From an uncultured Prevotellaceae bacterium (GTDB taxonomy: Bacteria > Bacteroidota > Bacteroidia > Bacteroidales > Bacteroidaceae), in assembly GCA_902783165.1 (NCBI GenBank), contig CACZPU010000029.1, positions 1 through 34,302 on the forward strand: DNA of 34,302 nt, read 5' to 3'. Under the pieces are notes generated by a model that searched no databases, was not told the origin of the DNA, and saw nothing but the letters and a program-made list of their open reading frames with translations. Of the stretch, positions 8,405 through 16,705 are shown one piece after another (the first letter of the stretch is position 1; each line of letters begins with the position of its first letter). The position numbers and the translations under genes were made by a program.

Positions 8405-9403
8405 TTATTCCCGATATAACCATGCGGCTATTTTATTTAGCCATGGGAAAGTGTAACGGAACCATCGGTATGTGCTCACTTCTTTTCCTCCAAAACTGAG
8501 GATGAAATCACGGTAGTGGTTTTTCTTAAATGGCAAACCTACGTCAAGAAAGTTAATATGCCAACAATGTTGGTTGTAAGCGTCTGTAATAGCCCCCCAA
8601 ACAGTTGCTGTTCCTGGGTGAAGAGTGGGATAACTTTTACGTTTAGCTGCCATGTACCAGAGATAGGCGTTCCTGTTTGAATACAGGCAGGTCGCTGCTC
8701 CAATGGCCCGGTTGCGGTATTTGGTGATGAAGAGTTTGCAATGGCTTGTTTCTTGGAGTTTAGCAAACATCTTTGGGGATGGCAGATATCGTCTTACTTT
8801 TGTTGAATAGTAATTCTTGAACATCCGGTAGAAATCGTTGAATTCCTTTTCTGTCTCCACCTCTTTCACTTCAACGCCCATGTTTACCGCATGCTCTATT
8901 CGCGCTAAAACCCTCTCGCCGATGCGGTCTTCAGGGGGAGCCGAGTGGAGAGAATTGTGAACAGCCATCCACCTGATTGGGATATATCCTTCTTTTCGGA
9001 ATACCTTATAGCCGAACATCTTGGTAGAAAGGTCGCTGAACTCAATGTATAGACACATCTTGCGGCGTAGTTTTTGAGTGATAATTTTCAGAAATTGCTC
9101 AAAAATTATTGCTTTGTCGGCACTTTCTGTATATTCGCCTTCACCATAAACACGTCCTTGTGAGAATAAATAAGGCGGTATCCACGAACCTCTTCGTCTC
9201 AGCGTGGCGAGCATATGCCCCACAACCAAACCATTTTGCTTGGCAACCAGCATGTAAGGTGTCTGTCCAGGCGTTTTCTCAATGATATGGAAAAGCTCGG
9301 CGCTATGGAAGAAGTTGCTGCATTCCATTTCTGGCAGTTCTTCGCTGGTGGTAATGATGCTGATGGTGAGTTGTTGCTCTCCTTGCGGTTGTTCGCCTTT
9401 CAT
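8405..9403 (-). CDS. FemAB/GNAT-like acyl- or aminoacyltransferase
   Basis: 332 residues, cytoplasmic, no signal peptide. The fold fits the FemAB-like double-GNAT group (Acetyltransf_6 type): an N-terminal half with FFHSAELFHIIEKTPGQTPYMLVA, and a C-terminal half with a GAATCLYSNRNAYLWYMAA strand-turn-strand and the closing INFLDVGLPFKKNHYRDFILSFGG segment, typical of Bacteroidota members. Relatives add amino acids to peptidoglycan precursors or acylate sugars and lipids; the donor and acceptor here cannot be read from sequence. It seems monocistronic. A TACTTTTG element (9415-9408) lies only 4 nt before ATG 9403, so if that promoter is used the first in-frame ATG in the transcript would be at 9328 (M26), removing a poorly conserved glutamine-rich N-terminus. 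Confidence 0.75.
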   Translation of the reverse strand: MKGEQPQGEQQLTISIITTSEELPEMECSNFFHSAELFHIIEKTPGQTPYMLVAKQNGLVVGHMLATLRRRGSWIPPYLFSQGRVYGEGEYTESADKAIIFEQFLKIITQKLRRKMCLYIEFSDLSTKMFGYKVFRKEGYIPIRWMAVHNSLHSAPPEDRIGERVLARIEHAVNMGVEVKEVETEKEFNDFYRMFKNYYSTKVRRYLPSPKMFAKLQETSHCKLFITKYRNRAIGAATCLYSNRNAYLWYMAAKRKSYPTLHPGTATVWGAITDAYNQHCWHINFLDVGLPFKKNHYRDFILSFGGKEVSTYRWFRYTFPWLNKIAAWLYRE

Positions 9404-9407
9404 GCAA

Positions 9408-9415
9408 CAAAAGTA
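9408..9415 (-). promoter_or_regulatory. -7 element close to the FemAB-like gene start
   Basis: TACTTTTG on the minus strand with CTTG 19 nt further upstream (9438-9435) as a weak -33 element. It ends 4 nt before ATG 9403, too close for a normal leader, which raises the question of the true start. Confidence 0.4.
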
Positions 9416-9468
9416 ATAATTATTTTAAAAAAATGCAAGTAGAGGCAAACTTTTTTGATTATTATATG

Positions 9469-9476
9469 TATATTTG
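9469..9476 (+). promoter_or_regulatory. -7 element for the nitroreductase operon
   Basis: TATATTTG, a perfect TAnnTTTG, 57 nt before the ATG at 9534. No TTTG lies at the preferred distance; the nearest, at 9454-9457, is only 11 nt away. Confidence 0.5.
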
Positions 9477-9533
9477 CATCATAATTGAGTACAGGATTAC
9501 AGAAGTATAGGTAAATAATTAAGATTAGTAATT

Positions 9534-10061
9534 ATGAAAGATTTTAAGGATTTGGCACAGTTGCGTCGTAGTCATCGCAAGTTCACTGACGAGGAGATAA
9601 GTGGCGACGATGTGAAGCTTATTCTCAGGGCTGGCTTGATGTCGCCCACGTCGAAAGGCCAGCGTGGATGGGAGTTCGTGGTTGTTGACGACAAACTTGA
9701 CTTAGAAAAGCTCTCCGATGCCAAGGACCTTGGAGGTCAGTTTATAAAGGATGCTCCTCTTGCAATTGTAGTGTTGGGCGACCCTGCCAAAAACGATTGC
9801 TGGGTAGAGGATGGAAGCATTGCTGCCATTTCTATGCAATATCAAGCAGAAGATCTCGGCTTAGGCTCTTGTTGGGCTCAAATGCGTGGTCGTGGGTTGA
9901 GCGATGGCACTAGTGCAGATGATGTGATCCGTGGTGTGCTGGATATTCCCGACAATCTTAGTTGTCTTTGCATTTTGGCTTTTGGTCATAAGGCTGACGA
10001 GCGGAAACCACAAAATGAGGACAAATTAAAGTGGGAAAATGTGCATATCAATAAATATTAA
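9534..10061 (+). CDS. Nitroreductase-family FMN oxidoreductase
   Basis: 175 residues, the usual size of compact single-domain nitroreductases. The N-terminal LRRSHRKFTDEEIS motif gives the FMN-phosphate-binding arginines; AGLMSPTSKGQRGWEFVVV and the GLGSCWAQMRGR segment match the family. These homodimeric flavoenzymes use NAD(P)H to reduce nitro compounds, quinones or flavins in the cytoplasm; the natural substrate is unknown. It appears to be first in a run of four same-strand genes (nitroreductase, DUF2520, kdsC, maf), 39 bp ahead of the next start. A link between this enzyme and the later genes is not evident beyond cotranscription. Confidence 0.9.
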   Translation: MKDFKDLAQLRRSHRKFTDEEISGDDVKLILRAGLMSPTSKGQRGWEFVVVDDKLDLEKLSDAKDLGGQFIKDAPLAIVVLGDPAKNDCWVEDGSIAAISMQYQAEDLGLGSCWAQMRGRGLSDGTSADDVIRGVLDIPDNLSCLCILAFGHKADERKPQNEDKLKWENVHINKY

Positions 10062-10100
10062 ATAAGTTGATATCTTAACATAGTAATCAATGGGTTGGTT

Positions 10101-10910
10101 ATGAAGATTGTAATGGTTGGTGCAGGACGGCTTGCAACGAGTTTGGGAATATCCATGCATCGTGTAGGACATGATATCCTACAAGTTTATAGCCGTACTA
10201 TCGAGTCGTCCGAGGTACTTGCTTCCATGGTGGATAGTGTTCCCATTTGTACTATAGATGCAATGAGAAACGATGCCGATGTGTACATTATTGCCCTGAA
10301 GGACAGTGTTCTTCCAGAGTTGATTCCCCTTATTTGCGATCATGCTTGTTTGAAAGATGACATTCGTTCTTCTCAGCGAGTAATTCTTCATACAAGTGGA
10401 AGTACACCTATGAACTTGTTTGAGTCCTTTGCAACCCATTACGGTGTTCTTTATCCAATGCAGACATTCTCCAAAGAAAGAGTATTGGATTTCAAAGACA
10501 TACCATGTTTTATTGAAGCAAACGATCATGTTGCATTCGACGTTATTCATCACTTAGCAGGAAGTGTTAGTAATCGTGTTAAGCAACTTTCATCGGAAGA
10601 GCGGAAATACCTGCATATGGCAGCTGTCTTCGCCTGCAATTTCAGCAACCACTGTTATGATTTGTGCGCGGAGATATTAGATCAGCATGGTCTGTCGTTC
10701 GATTTGATGCTTCCATTGATAGACGAGACCGCCAGAAAAGTTCATCTGCTTCATCCGCATCAGGCACAGACAGGTCCCGCTGTACGATATGATGACAACA
10801 TCATCAACAAGCATCTCGAAATGCTTCACAACGATTCTTTGTCGCGTGAAATATATGAGTTGATGAGCAAGTCTATCAACTTAAAAATGAAACAGAAGAA
10901 TTCTCATTAA
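10101..10910 (+). CDS. Rossmann-like/DUF2520-domain dehydrogenase-like protein
   Basis: 269 residues from ATG 10101; a TTG two codons earlier is possible but less likely. The N-terminus [16 protein letters not shown] is a glycine-rich dinucleotide-binding loop, and residues 1 to about 115 form a Rossmann domain similar to F420-dependent NADP reductase or pyrroline-5-carboxylate reductase folds. Residues about 130-255 match DUF2520, an all-helical domain as in the 6-phosphogluconate dehydrogenase superfamily. It is probably an NAD(P)-dependent oxidoreductase of unknown substrate. The gap to kdsC is only 7 bp. In Bacteroidota the DUF2520-kdsC-maf order is, as I recall, common; this should be tested by synteny search. 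Confidence 0.85.
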   Translation: MKIVMVGAGRLATSLGISMHRVGHDILQVYSRTIESSEVLASMVDSVPICTIDAMRNDADVYIIALKDSVLPELIPLICDHACLKDDIRSSQRVILHTSGSTPMNLFESFATHYGVLYPMQTFSKERVLDFKDIPCFIEANDHVAFDVIHHLAGSVSNRVKQLSSEERKYLHMAAVFACNFSNHCYDLCAEILDQHGLSFDLMLPLIDETARKVHLLHPHQAQTGPAVRYDDNIINKHLEMLHNDSLSREIYELMSKSINLKMKQKNSH

Positions 10911-10917
10911 TCCATAT

Positions 10918-11436
10918 ATGATAAACTATGATTTAAGCAAAATACGTGCCATTGTCTTCGATGTGGATGGTGTGTTGAGTGCAGAAACAATTGTGCTTCA
11001 TCCTAATGGTGAACCTATGCGTACAGTGAACATCAAAGATGGTTATGCTATACAGCTTGCACAGAAGATGGGATTGCGAATAGCCATTCTGACCGGAGGG
11101 AACACCATGAGCGTTCGGAAAAGGTATGAGCATCTGGGCGTTGAAGACATTTATATGGAGTGTGCTGTCAAGTTGAAAACATACCAGGAGTTTCTTGAGA
11201 AATATGGCCTTACCGATGAAGAAGTAATTTATATGGGCGATGACATACCCGATTATGAGGTGATGAAGCGTTGTGGTTGTCCATGTTGCCCCGCCGATGC
11301 TTCACCGGATATTAAATCTATCAGCCTCTATGTAAGCATGAAGAATGGAGGACAAGGATGCGGCAGGGATGTTATAGAACAGGTGTTGAGGGTTCAAGGC
11401 AAATGGCTCAGTAACGAAAAAGCTTTTGGATGGTGA
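10918..11436 (+). CDS. kdsC: KdsC-type HAD phosphatase (KDO 8-phosphate phosphatase)
   Basis: 172 residues, the standard length of this cap-less HAD family. Motif I is FDVDGV with nucleophile D15 and D17; motif II is ILTGGN; K85 and the GDDIPD stretch (D108, D109) provide motifs III and IV. KdsC removes phosphate from 3-deoxy-D-manno-octulosonate 8-phosphate to give KDO for lipopolysaccharide inner core. Close relatives act on other nine-carbon sugar acid phosphates, so KDO is the most likely but not the only substrate. It sits 7 bp after the DUF2520 gene and 35 bp before maf. Product acts in the cytoplasm, probably as a tetramer as in known family members. Confidence 0.88.
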   Translation: MINYDLSKIRAIVFDVDGVLSAETIVLHPNGEPMRTVNIKDGYAIQLAQKMGLRIAILTGGNTMSVRKRYEHLGVEDIYMECAVKLKTYQEFLEKYGLTDEEVIYMGDDIPDYEVMKRCGCPCCPADASPDIKSISLYVSMKNGGQGCGRDVIEQVLRVQGKWLSNEKAFGW

Positions 11437-11471
11437 TTCGCCAGAACTTATTCTAGTGGTTTTTATAGTGT

Positions 11472-12044
11472 ATGAAAAAGGACTATCATATTGTATTGGC
11501 AAGTAACAGCCCTCGGCGCAGAGAATTGCTTGCAGGGCTAGGGTTGCATTTTACGGTGAAGGTGCTTGAAGGAATAGATGAATCTTATCCTAAGGAAACT
11601 CCCATTAATGAAGTGGCAATTGTTATTTCCAAGAAAAAGGCATCTGCCTACAAGGATTCGTTGACTGACGATGAGTTGTTGATTACTGCCGATACTATTG
11701 TCGTGGTTGACAATGACATTCTTGGAAAGCCCAAGGATTCTGATGATGCACGTAGAATGCTGAAGTTGATAAGCGGAAGAACCCATCAGGTGATTACCGG
11801 CGTGTGCCTGTTGACCAACAAATCAATGAAGAGTTTTTCTGTGACGACCGATGTCACCTTTAGACGATTGGCCGATGACGAAATAGACTATTACATAGAA
11901 AACTACAAACCGTTCGATAAAGCTGGCGCCTATGGCATTCAAGAATGGATAGGCTATGTGGGTGTCACCTCAATAACAGGTAGTTATTTTAATGTGATGG
12001 GCTTGCCTGTTCAGAGAATATATACAGAACTGTGCGAAATGTAG
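11472..12044 (+). CDS. maf: Maf-family nucleoside triphosphate pyrophosphatase
   Basis: 190 residues. The N-terminal LASNSPRRRELL motif is diagnostic of Maf/YceF/YhdE; later signatures are DELLITADTIVVVDNDILGKPKD and the DKAGAYGIQEWIG segment. Maf proteins hydrolyse non-canonical or canonical nucleoside triphosphates (for example dTTP, UTP or modified pyrimidine nucleotides) to monophosphates, acting in nucleotide-pool cleaning and, in Bacillus, septum control. Subfamily specificity was not assigned. It is the last gene of the four-gene run beginning at 9534; no clear hairpin terminator follows. Confidence 0.92.
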   Translation: MKKDYHIVLASNSPRRRELLAGLGLHFTVKVLEGIDESYPKETPINEVAIVISKKKASAYKDSLTDDELLITADTIVVVDNDILGKPKDSDDARRMLKLISGRTHQVITGVCLLTNKSMKSFSVTTDVTFRRLADDEIDYYIENYKPFDKAGAYGIQEWIGYVGVTSITGSYFNVMGLPVQRIYTELCEM

Positions 12045-12081
12045 AAAACCACTTACGAACGCTCTTTTCTATAGCTTTCTC

Positions 12082-12095
12082 ATGATAATTATCAT
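12082..12095. promoter_or_regulatory. 14-bp perfect palindrome resembling part of a Fur box
   Basis: ATGATAATTATCAT is an exact palindrome in the gap between two convergent genes (maf and the SpoU methyltransferase). The GATAAT/ATTATC halves resemble Fur-family operators, but a site at two 3' ends is not placed to control either promoter. Sequence symmetry is certain; function is doubtful. Confidence 0.25.
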
Positions 12096-12152
12096 TTGAG
12101 TAATGACCAAACATGGGCTTCCTTTTCTATTTTCTTATAACAATGGCGGATA

Positions 12153-12923
12153 TCAGTTTTTCATTGAAAGTCGCCGCCTTCTGAATTCGGCACATGTAAT
12201 AGCAGTTGCTATGGCTACGTTTAGGCTCTCTGCGGTGTGACGATTCTCGGGGTAATAGGGTATGAACAGTCTGCGGTTGATTTGCTTGGCTATTTCATTT
12301 GAAATGCCATTGCCCTCGTTGCCCATGACAATGATTCCATTTGCCGATAATTCGTTTGAATAGATGTTTTTCCCGTCGAGAAAAGTACCATATACGGGAA
12401 CCTTGTCTGCATGACTTGCAATGAACTGAGGTAAATCTACATAATGAAGCTCGACTCTGGCAATGCTTCCCATAGTAGCTTGTACTACTTTCGGATTGTA
12501 AGCGTCGGCAGTTTTCTCACTACACAGAATGTTTGAAATGCCAAACCAGTCAGCTATGCGGATGATAGTGCCTAGATTGCCAGGGTCTTGCACGTCATCT
12601 AATGCGAGAACCAGATTGTTGGATGTGTCTATATGTTCTATGCTATTTGTGGGTATAGGAAATACGCCGATCACTTGTTGCGGATGTTGTAGGAAACTGA
12701 CTTTTCTCAGTTCTTCTTCAGTGACAACGAAATCAGCATTTATTGCTATTCCTTTGTAATTGTATGACCAACCTTCGACAGCTACCAATGTATGAGGTTT
12801 GAAGCCCTCTGCAAGCAGGTCGCCAACAACCTTGGGGCCTTCGGCAATAAATAGGCCTTCACGATAGCGGACTTTTTTGTTTTCAAGGCTCTTAATGAAT
12901 TTTATTTGGTTCTTGCTTATCAT
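12153..12923 (-). CDS. TrmH/SpoU-family RNA 2'-O-methyltransferase
   Basis: 256 residues. Residues 1 to about 85 form a substrate-binding domain like RlmB/TrmH relatives (KNQIKFIKSLENKKVRYREGLFIAEGPKVV). The catalytic SPOUT domain follows, with motif 1 ALDDVQDPGNLGTIIRIADW, motif 2 IIVMGNEGNGIS and motif 3 IPYYPENRHTAESLNVA, which together form the knotted S-adenosylmethionine site. It methylates ribose 2'-OH in rRNA or tRNA; the exact target cannot be told from sequence. The gene is divergent from tamL, with a TACTTTTG -7 element (12949-12942) 19 nt before the ATG. Confidence 0.92.
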   Translation of the reverse strand: MISKNQIKFIKSLENKKVRYREGLFIAEGPKVVGDLLAEGFKPHTLVAVEGWSYNYKGIAINADFVVTEEELRKVSFLQHPQQVIGVFPIPTNSIEHIDTSNNLVLALDDVQDPGNLGTIIRIADWFGISNILCSEKTADAYNPKVVQATMGSIARVELHYVDLPQFIASHADKVPVYGTFLDGKNIYSNELSANGIIVMGNEGNGISNEIAKQINRRLFIPYYPENRHTAESLNVAIATAITCAEFRRRRLSMKN

Positions 12924-12941
12924 TTCTTCTGTATTTTATGA

Positions 12942-12949
12942 CAAAAGTA
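12942..12949 (-). promoter_or_regulatory. -7 element for the SpoU methyltransferase gene
   Basis: TACTTTTG on the minus strand, perfect TAnnTTTG, 18 nt from the ATG at 12923. No clear -33 TTTG. It is back to back with the tamL element at 12962-12969. Confidence 0.55.
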
Positions 12950-12961
12950 CAAAAAAAATCT

Positions 12962-12969
12962 TAATTTTG
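12962..12969 (+). promoter_or_regulatory. -7 element for tamL
   Basis: TAATTTTG, perfect TAnnTTTG, ending 19 nt before the GTG start at 12989. The -33 region has only a TATG at 12937-12940. It predicts a leader of about 10-15 nt and fits the choice of GTG as start. Confidence 0.5.
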
Positions 12970-12988
12970 CACCATAATTAAAAAAATT

Positions 12989-15211
12989 GTGCGAAGTATC
13001 GTTAGAAGGCATTTCCCGACATTGTTCTCCACGTTATTGATTTCGTGGTTATTATTGTCTTGTTCGGTAACAAAGTTTGTTCCCGAAGAACAATATCTTT
13101 TGCAAAAAGTGAAGATTACTACCGATGACAAGACAATTGATGCTTCAGCGCTTCAACCATATATCCGTCAGCAAGCCAATTCAAAATGGTTCTCTTTGTT
13201 TAAAGTCCCTCTTGCTACATATTCGATGGCTGGGGTTGACACAACGAAATGGATAAACCGAACCCTGAAGAATATTGGAGAAGAACCTGTGCTCTATGAT
13301 TCGTTGCAAGCCAAACTAACCCGTGATGACCTGATAATGGCTATGCAGAACATGGGATACATGAATGCTGATGTGAAGGTGACCTCAAAGAGGAAAGGAA
13401 AGAAAGTGTCGCTTGTTTATGAATTGTTACCAGGAATACCTTTTTTTATACGTTCAGTGAAATACGACATCCAAGATAAGTCTATTGCCAAATGCATTGA
13501 GAACGATAAAGCAATTCATTCTTATTTGAATGAGGGCAGCCGTTTCTCAATTAATGATCTTGATGTTGAACGTAAGCGTATCACCCAATATCTTAATGAT
13601 AATGGGTATTATAAATTTCACAAGGACCATATTGTGTTCACGGCCGATACGATGAAAGGTTCGAAAATGGTTGACCTTACAATGCACATTCTTCCCTACA
13701 GATTGACTTCAGACGATCCAGAAACAGACCATCCACAATATTTCGTGAGGAATGTGGAGTTCGTTGGGGGAGATGATGGAAATCTCCATTTAAGGAAAAG
13801 TGTTCTTGAAGAAAATACTTGGATAGAAGGAAGCAAACCTTTCAGTGCGTCGCTTTTACAGAAAACATACAATAGTTTTGGTAAACTGCCGGCTGTGAGA
13901 TTTACAAGCATAAAATTTAACGAAGTCCCTGACACCACTTTGCTCGACTGTCGGGTTCAGGTAAGTATGAACAAACCGAACAGCATTAGCTTTCAACCTG
14001 AAGGAACAAATACCGCAGGTGATTTGGGAGCTGCAGCATCACTTACTTATGAGAACCGAAATCTTTTTCGTGGCTCAGAAACATTTAGCGTTCAGCTTAG
14101 AGGTGCGTTTGAGGCAATTACGGGCCTCGAAGGATATCAGAACCAAGATTATGTGGAATATAGTATAGAAACCAAGTTAACGTTTCCTCGTTTGTTGGTT
14201 CCATTCGTCTCGAAGAACTATCGTAGGAAGAGCTCTGCAAGTTCAGAGTTGTCGATTAGTTACAATATTCAGAATCGTCCAGAGTTTCACCGTCAATTGT
14301 TTAACACTGCATGGAGATATCGTTGGAGCGATGTTGTCCGCCATCTTTCTTACAGGATTGATGTGCTTGATTTGAACTATATTTACATGCCGTGGATTTC
14401 TAAAACCTTCAAGGACGACTATTTGGAAAATGCGAGTAGCCGAAATGCCATCCTTCGCTATAACTACGAAGATTTGTTCATCATGAAGATAGGCTTCTCC
14501 ATGGCGTACAACAAGGGTAACCACGCTTTTCGATTTAACATGGAAACAGCAGGTAATATTCTTCAAGCATCGAGCCGTTTGTTCGGTTCTAAAGATAATA
14601 GTCGAGGGCAATACACCTTATTTAATATAGCATATGCACAATATGTGAAAGGGGATGTGGATTATACGCATTTACTGCAAATAGACCGCCACAATCAGAT
14701 AGCGCTTCACGCTGGATTTGGAATAGCATATCCATACGGAAACAGTACAGTACTTCCTTTTGAGAAAAGATATTTTTCTGGAGGTGCCAATTCTGTAAGA
14801 GGGTGGAGCGTACGTGGACTGGGACCTGGCTCATTCAAAGGGAGCAATGGAGCCATTGATTTTATCAACCAGACTGGTGATGTTAAGATTGATTTGAATG
14901 CCGAATGGCGCACATTCCTTTTCTGGAAAATCAATGGAGCATTGTTTGTGGATGCTGGTAACATCTGGACCTTACGGAACTATAAAGACCAACCTGGCGG
15001 GCAATTTAAGTTGGACGAGTTCTACAAACAATTTGCGGTGGCTTATGGTGCTGGATTTCGACTAAACTTCGGCTATTTCATTCTGAGGTTCGACATGGGT
15101 ATGAAAGCCATTAATCCAGCCTATTCGAGCAAGAAAGAGCATTATGCTATACTGCACCCAAAGTTCAGTCGTGACTTTTCTTTTCACTTCGCGGTAGGGC
15201 TTCCATTCTGA
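12989..15211 (+). CDS. tamL: TamL-type BamA/TamA-family outer-membrane lipoprotein, GTG start
   Basis: 740 residues starting at GTG 12989. A lipoprotein signal peptide (hydrophobic stretch then LLLSC, lipobox C25) is followed by POTRA-like modules (about 30-310) and a C-terminal 16-strand Omp85 barrel (about 330-740). The barrel contains the GGANSVRGWSVRGLGPGSF segment, matching the Omp85 loop-6 RGW/VRG-type motif, and ends in FHFAVGLPF, a classical beta-signal with terminal F. Bacteroidota TamL is the lipid-anchored counterpart of TamA and works with TamB in outer-membrane assembly. tamB is not in the window. The 3' end overlaps the convergent small lipoprotein gene by 47 bp. Confidence 0.9.
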   Translation: MRSIVRRHFPTLFSTLLISWLLLSCSVTKFVPEEQYLLQKVKITTDDKTIDASALQPYIRQQANSKWFSLFKVPLATYSMAGVDTTKWINRTLKNIGEEPVLYDSLQAKLTRDDLIMAMQNMGYMNADVKVTSKRKGKKVSLVYELLPGIPFFIRSVKYDIQDKSIAKCIENDKAIHSYLNEGSRFSINDLDVERKRITQYLNDNGYYKFHKDHIVFTADTMKGSKMVDLTMHILPYRLTSDDPETDHPQYFVRNVEFVGGDDGNLHLRKSVLEENTWIEGSKPFSASLLQKTYNSFGKLPAVRFTSIKFNEVPDTTLLDCRVQVSMNKPNSISFQPEGTNTAGDLGAAASLTYENRNLFRGSETFSVQLRGAFEAITGLEGYQNQDYVEYSIETKLTFPRLLVPFVSKNYRRKSSASSELSISYNIQNRPEFHRQLFNTAWRYRWSDVVRHLSYRIDVLDLNYIYMPWISKTFKDDYLENASSRNAILRYNYEDLFIMKIGFSMAYNKGNHAFRFNMETAGNILQASSRLFGSKDNSRGQYTLFNIAYAQYVKGDVDYTHLLQIDRHNQIALHAGFGIAYPYGNSTVLPFEKRYFSGGANSVRGWSVRGLGPGSFKGSNGAIDFINQTGDVKIDLNAEWRTFLFWKINGALFVDAGNIWTLRNYKDQPGGQFKLDEFYKQFAVAYGAGFRLNFGYFILRFDMGMKAINPAYSSKKEHYAILHPKFSRDFSFHFAVGLPF

Positions 15212-15617
15212 CAAGCCATTTGCCATCTTTTATTATAGCACGAATAATAAAATTGTCTGATTTGACAATTCTACCGGGCTTGCCAATAGAGTCCATGAGC
15301 AGATAATTGTTCACGGTTATTCTTACAGTGGAAAGTGAATCGTTGATACTTTCGGCGCTTTCAACTTGTACTGATGCAGCCTTATCAGTTTTGTGAAGGA
15401 CGTCTATGTCTTCTTGTGTGACATTCGACGCTGCCCATTTTAGCCAACGATGTGAATCGTCTGTACAGAACCTCATGGCATTGCTGTATCGAAGATTGAA
15501 ATAATTATTGGCAAAACTATCCACAACTTCATATAATTGCTCTTCGCTTCCATTTCTATTGGACATGCAAGAACTTATTAATACAGCAAAAAAGCAATTG
15601 TACAGAAGAAATTTCAT
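15165..15617 (-). CDS. Small hypothetical lipoprotein
   Basis: 150 residues from ATG 15617 (MKFLLYNCFFAVLISSC, lipobox cysteine C17). The frame is open further upstream to 15680, but that part is not signal-like and contains a TACCTTTG -7 element (15646-15639), so the shorter start is preferred. The mature part has alternating helix and strand segments (YEVVDSFANNYFNLRY, ... TVRITVNNYLLM ... NFIIRAIIKDGKWLVRME) suggestive of an NTF2-like or DUF4878-like fold, which I infer only from pattern. The last 47 bp overlap the 3' end of tamL on the opposite strand. Function unknown; an envelope location is likely. Confidence 0.7.
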   Translation of the reverse strand: MKFLLYNCFFAVLISSCMSNRNGSEEQLYEVVDSFANNYFNLRYSNAMRFCTDDSHRWLKWAASNVTQEDIDVLHKTDKAASVQVESAESINDSLSTVRITVNNYLLMDSIGKPGRIVKSDNFIIRAIIKDGKWLVRMEALPRSEKKSHD

Positions 15618-15638
15618 ATTAAAAAGTTTAAAATCATA

Positions 15639-15646
15639 CAAAGGTA
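15639..15646 (-). promoter_or_regulatory. -7 element for the small lipoprotein gene
   Basis: TACCTTTG on the minus strand, 21 nt from ATG 15617. No TTTG at the usual upstream distance. It lies in the divergent region shared with the WalJ-like gene promoter. Confidence 0.55.
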
Positions 15647-15655
15647 AATAAAATC

Positions 15656-15687
15656 TTTGGCATTCCACGCTATTTTTCATACTTTTG
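15656..15687 (+). promoter_or_regulatory. Promoter of the WalJ-like hydrolase gene
   Basis: TTTG (15656-15659), 20-nt spacer, TACTTTTG (15680-15687). The -7 element ends 19 nt before ATG 15707. Confidence 0.85.
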
Positions 15688-15706
15688 CACTAAAATAACA
15701 ACAATA

Positions 15707-16510
15707 ATGCTAAAATTCATATCTTTTGGTAGCGGGAGTAGTGGCAATTGCTACTTCCTGTTTACCGAAACAGATGGGCTTTTGATTGACTCTGGCATCA
15801 GTTTGCGAATGCTGAAGAGATATTTTCAGGAATATGGATTGAAAACGAATTTAATTCATCAGATTCTTGTCACACACGATCACGCCGACCATGTGAAGTC
15901 GGTCGGTGCAATAAGTACTGAACTTAATATTCCTGTCTATGCCACTCAAGCAGTGCATAAAGGAATAGAGAACAACTATTGTGTCAGACGTAAGGTGATG
16001 CCTATTAACGCTCATTTCATTAATAAGGGTGAATGTCTTGTGCTTGGTGAGTTCCACGTGACCCCTTTCTTTATTCCTCATGATAGCTGTGACAATGTGG
16101 GGTATTTTATTGAGTATCAGGGCGTGAGTTTTTGTTTGATGACCGATGTGGGTCATGTTACAGATGAAATGAAAAAATACATAGCCGATACCAATTATTT
16201 GGTTCTTGAGGCTAATCACGATGAAGAGATGCTCAGCAATGGTCCGTATCCCCAATATTTGAAGGAAAGAGTTCTTAGCGAAAATGGTCATTTAAGCAAT
16301 AAAGATTGCGCAATTGCTTTGGCTGAGAATGCCACTCAAAAACTTGTACATGTATGGCTTTGCCATCTAAGTGAGGAAAACAACCATCCAGAATTGGCAA
16401 GGAAGACTGTTGAGTTTGTGCTGAATAGCTATGGTATTTCAACAGGAAGGGATTTTATGCTTGATGTCTTAAAGCGCAAGACACCATCAGACATTTTTGA
16501 GTTAAAGTGA
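15707..16510 (+). CDS. Metallo-beta-lactamase-fold hydrolase, YycJ/WalJ-like
   Basis: 267 residues, no signal peptide. The opening KFISFGSGSSGNCY and the metal motif HDHADH (H57-x-H59-x-D61-H62) place it in the WalJ/YycJ group of metallo-beta-lactamase-fold proteins. Further ligands are likely in the DVGHVT segment (aspartate) and in the histidines of LEANHDEEML and VWLCHLSEENNHPE. Relatives have 5'-3' exonuclease activity on DNA and have been tied to mismatch repair or, in Firmicutes, to cell-wall control by location beside WalRK. No walRK genes are present here, so a nuclease or phosphodiesterase role is more likely. It has its own promoter and is followed by the rpsP promoter. Confidence 0.88.
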   Translation: MLKFISFGSGSSGNCYFLFTETDGLLIDSGISLRMLKRYFQEYGLKTNLIHQILVTHDHADHVKSVGAISTELNIPVYATQAVHKGIENNYCVRRKVMPINAHFINKGECLVLGEFHVTPFFIPHDSCDNVGYFIEYQGVSFCLMTDVGHVTDEMKKYIADTNYLVLEANHDEEMLSNGPYPQYLKERVLSENGHLSNKDCAIALAENATQKLVHVWLCHLSEENNHPELARKTVEFVLNSYGISTGRDFMLDVLKRKTPSDIFELK

Positions 16511-16613
16511 TTTCGAGTTCATGTTCAATAATACAATTTTCGAACTACATCTCTTCATTTAGAAGAAAATGAACAAGAAAATGGCGTTCGTGTGAATAAA
16601 AAACTCAGAATAA

Positions 16614-16645
16614 TTTGTCCAATCGAGAAAAAAGATATACCTTTG
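16614..16645 (+). promoter_or_regulatory. Promoter of rpsP
   Basis: TTTG (16614-16617), 20-nt spacer, TACCTTTG (16638-16645). The transcript would start near 16651, directly at the leader hairpin, giving a leader of about 55 nt. Confidence 0.88.
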
Positions 16646-16650
16646 CAGCC

Positions 16651-16669
16651 GCTATCACGAGATGGTAGC
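16651..16669 (+). promoter_or_regulatory. 5'-terminal hairpin in the rpsP leader, sharing 13 nt with the coding region
   Basis: GCTATC (16651-16656) can pair with GGTAGC (16664-16669), one G-T wobble, around a 7-nt loop. The stretch CACGAGATGGTAG (16656-16668) is repeated exactly at 16788-16800, inside rpsP codons for the conserved PRDGR segment. A regulatory role, for example autogenous control by S16, is inference. Confidence 0.4.
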
Positions 16670-16705
16670 ATATAATTCAAACCTAATTTAAAAAATTTTA
16701 CAACA

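Noticed and set aside
16554-16573. TTCATTT-AGAAGA-AAATGAA hairpin after the WalJ-like gene as terminator
   Set aside because: The stem is AT-only apart from one pair and no T-run follows; too weak to call.
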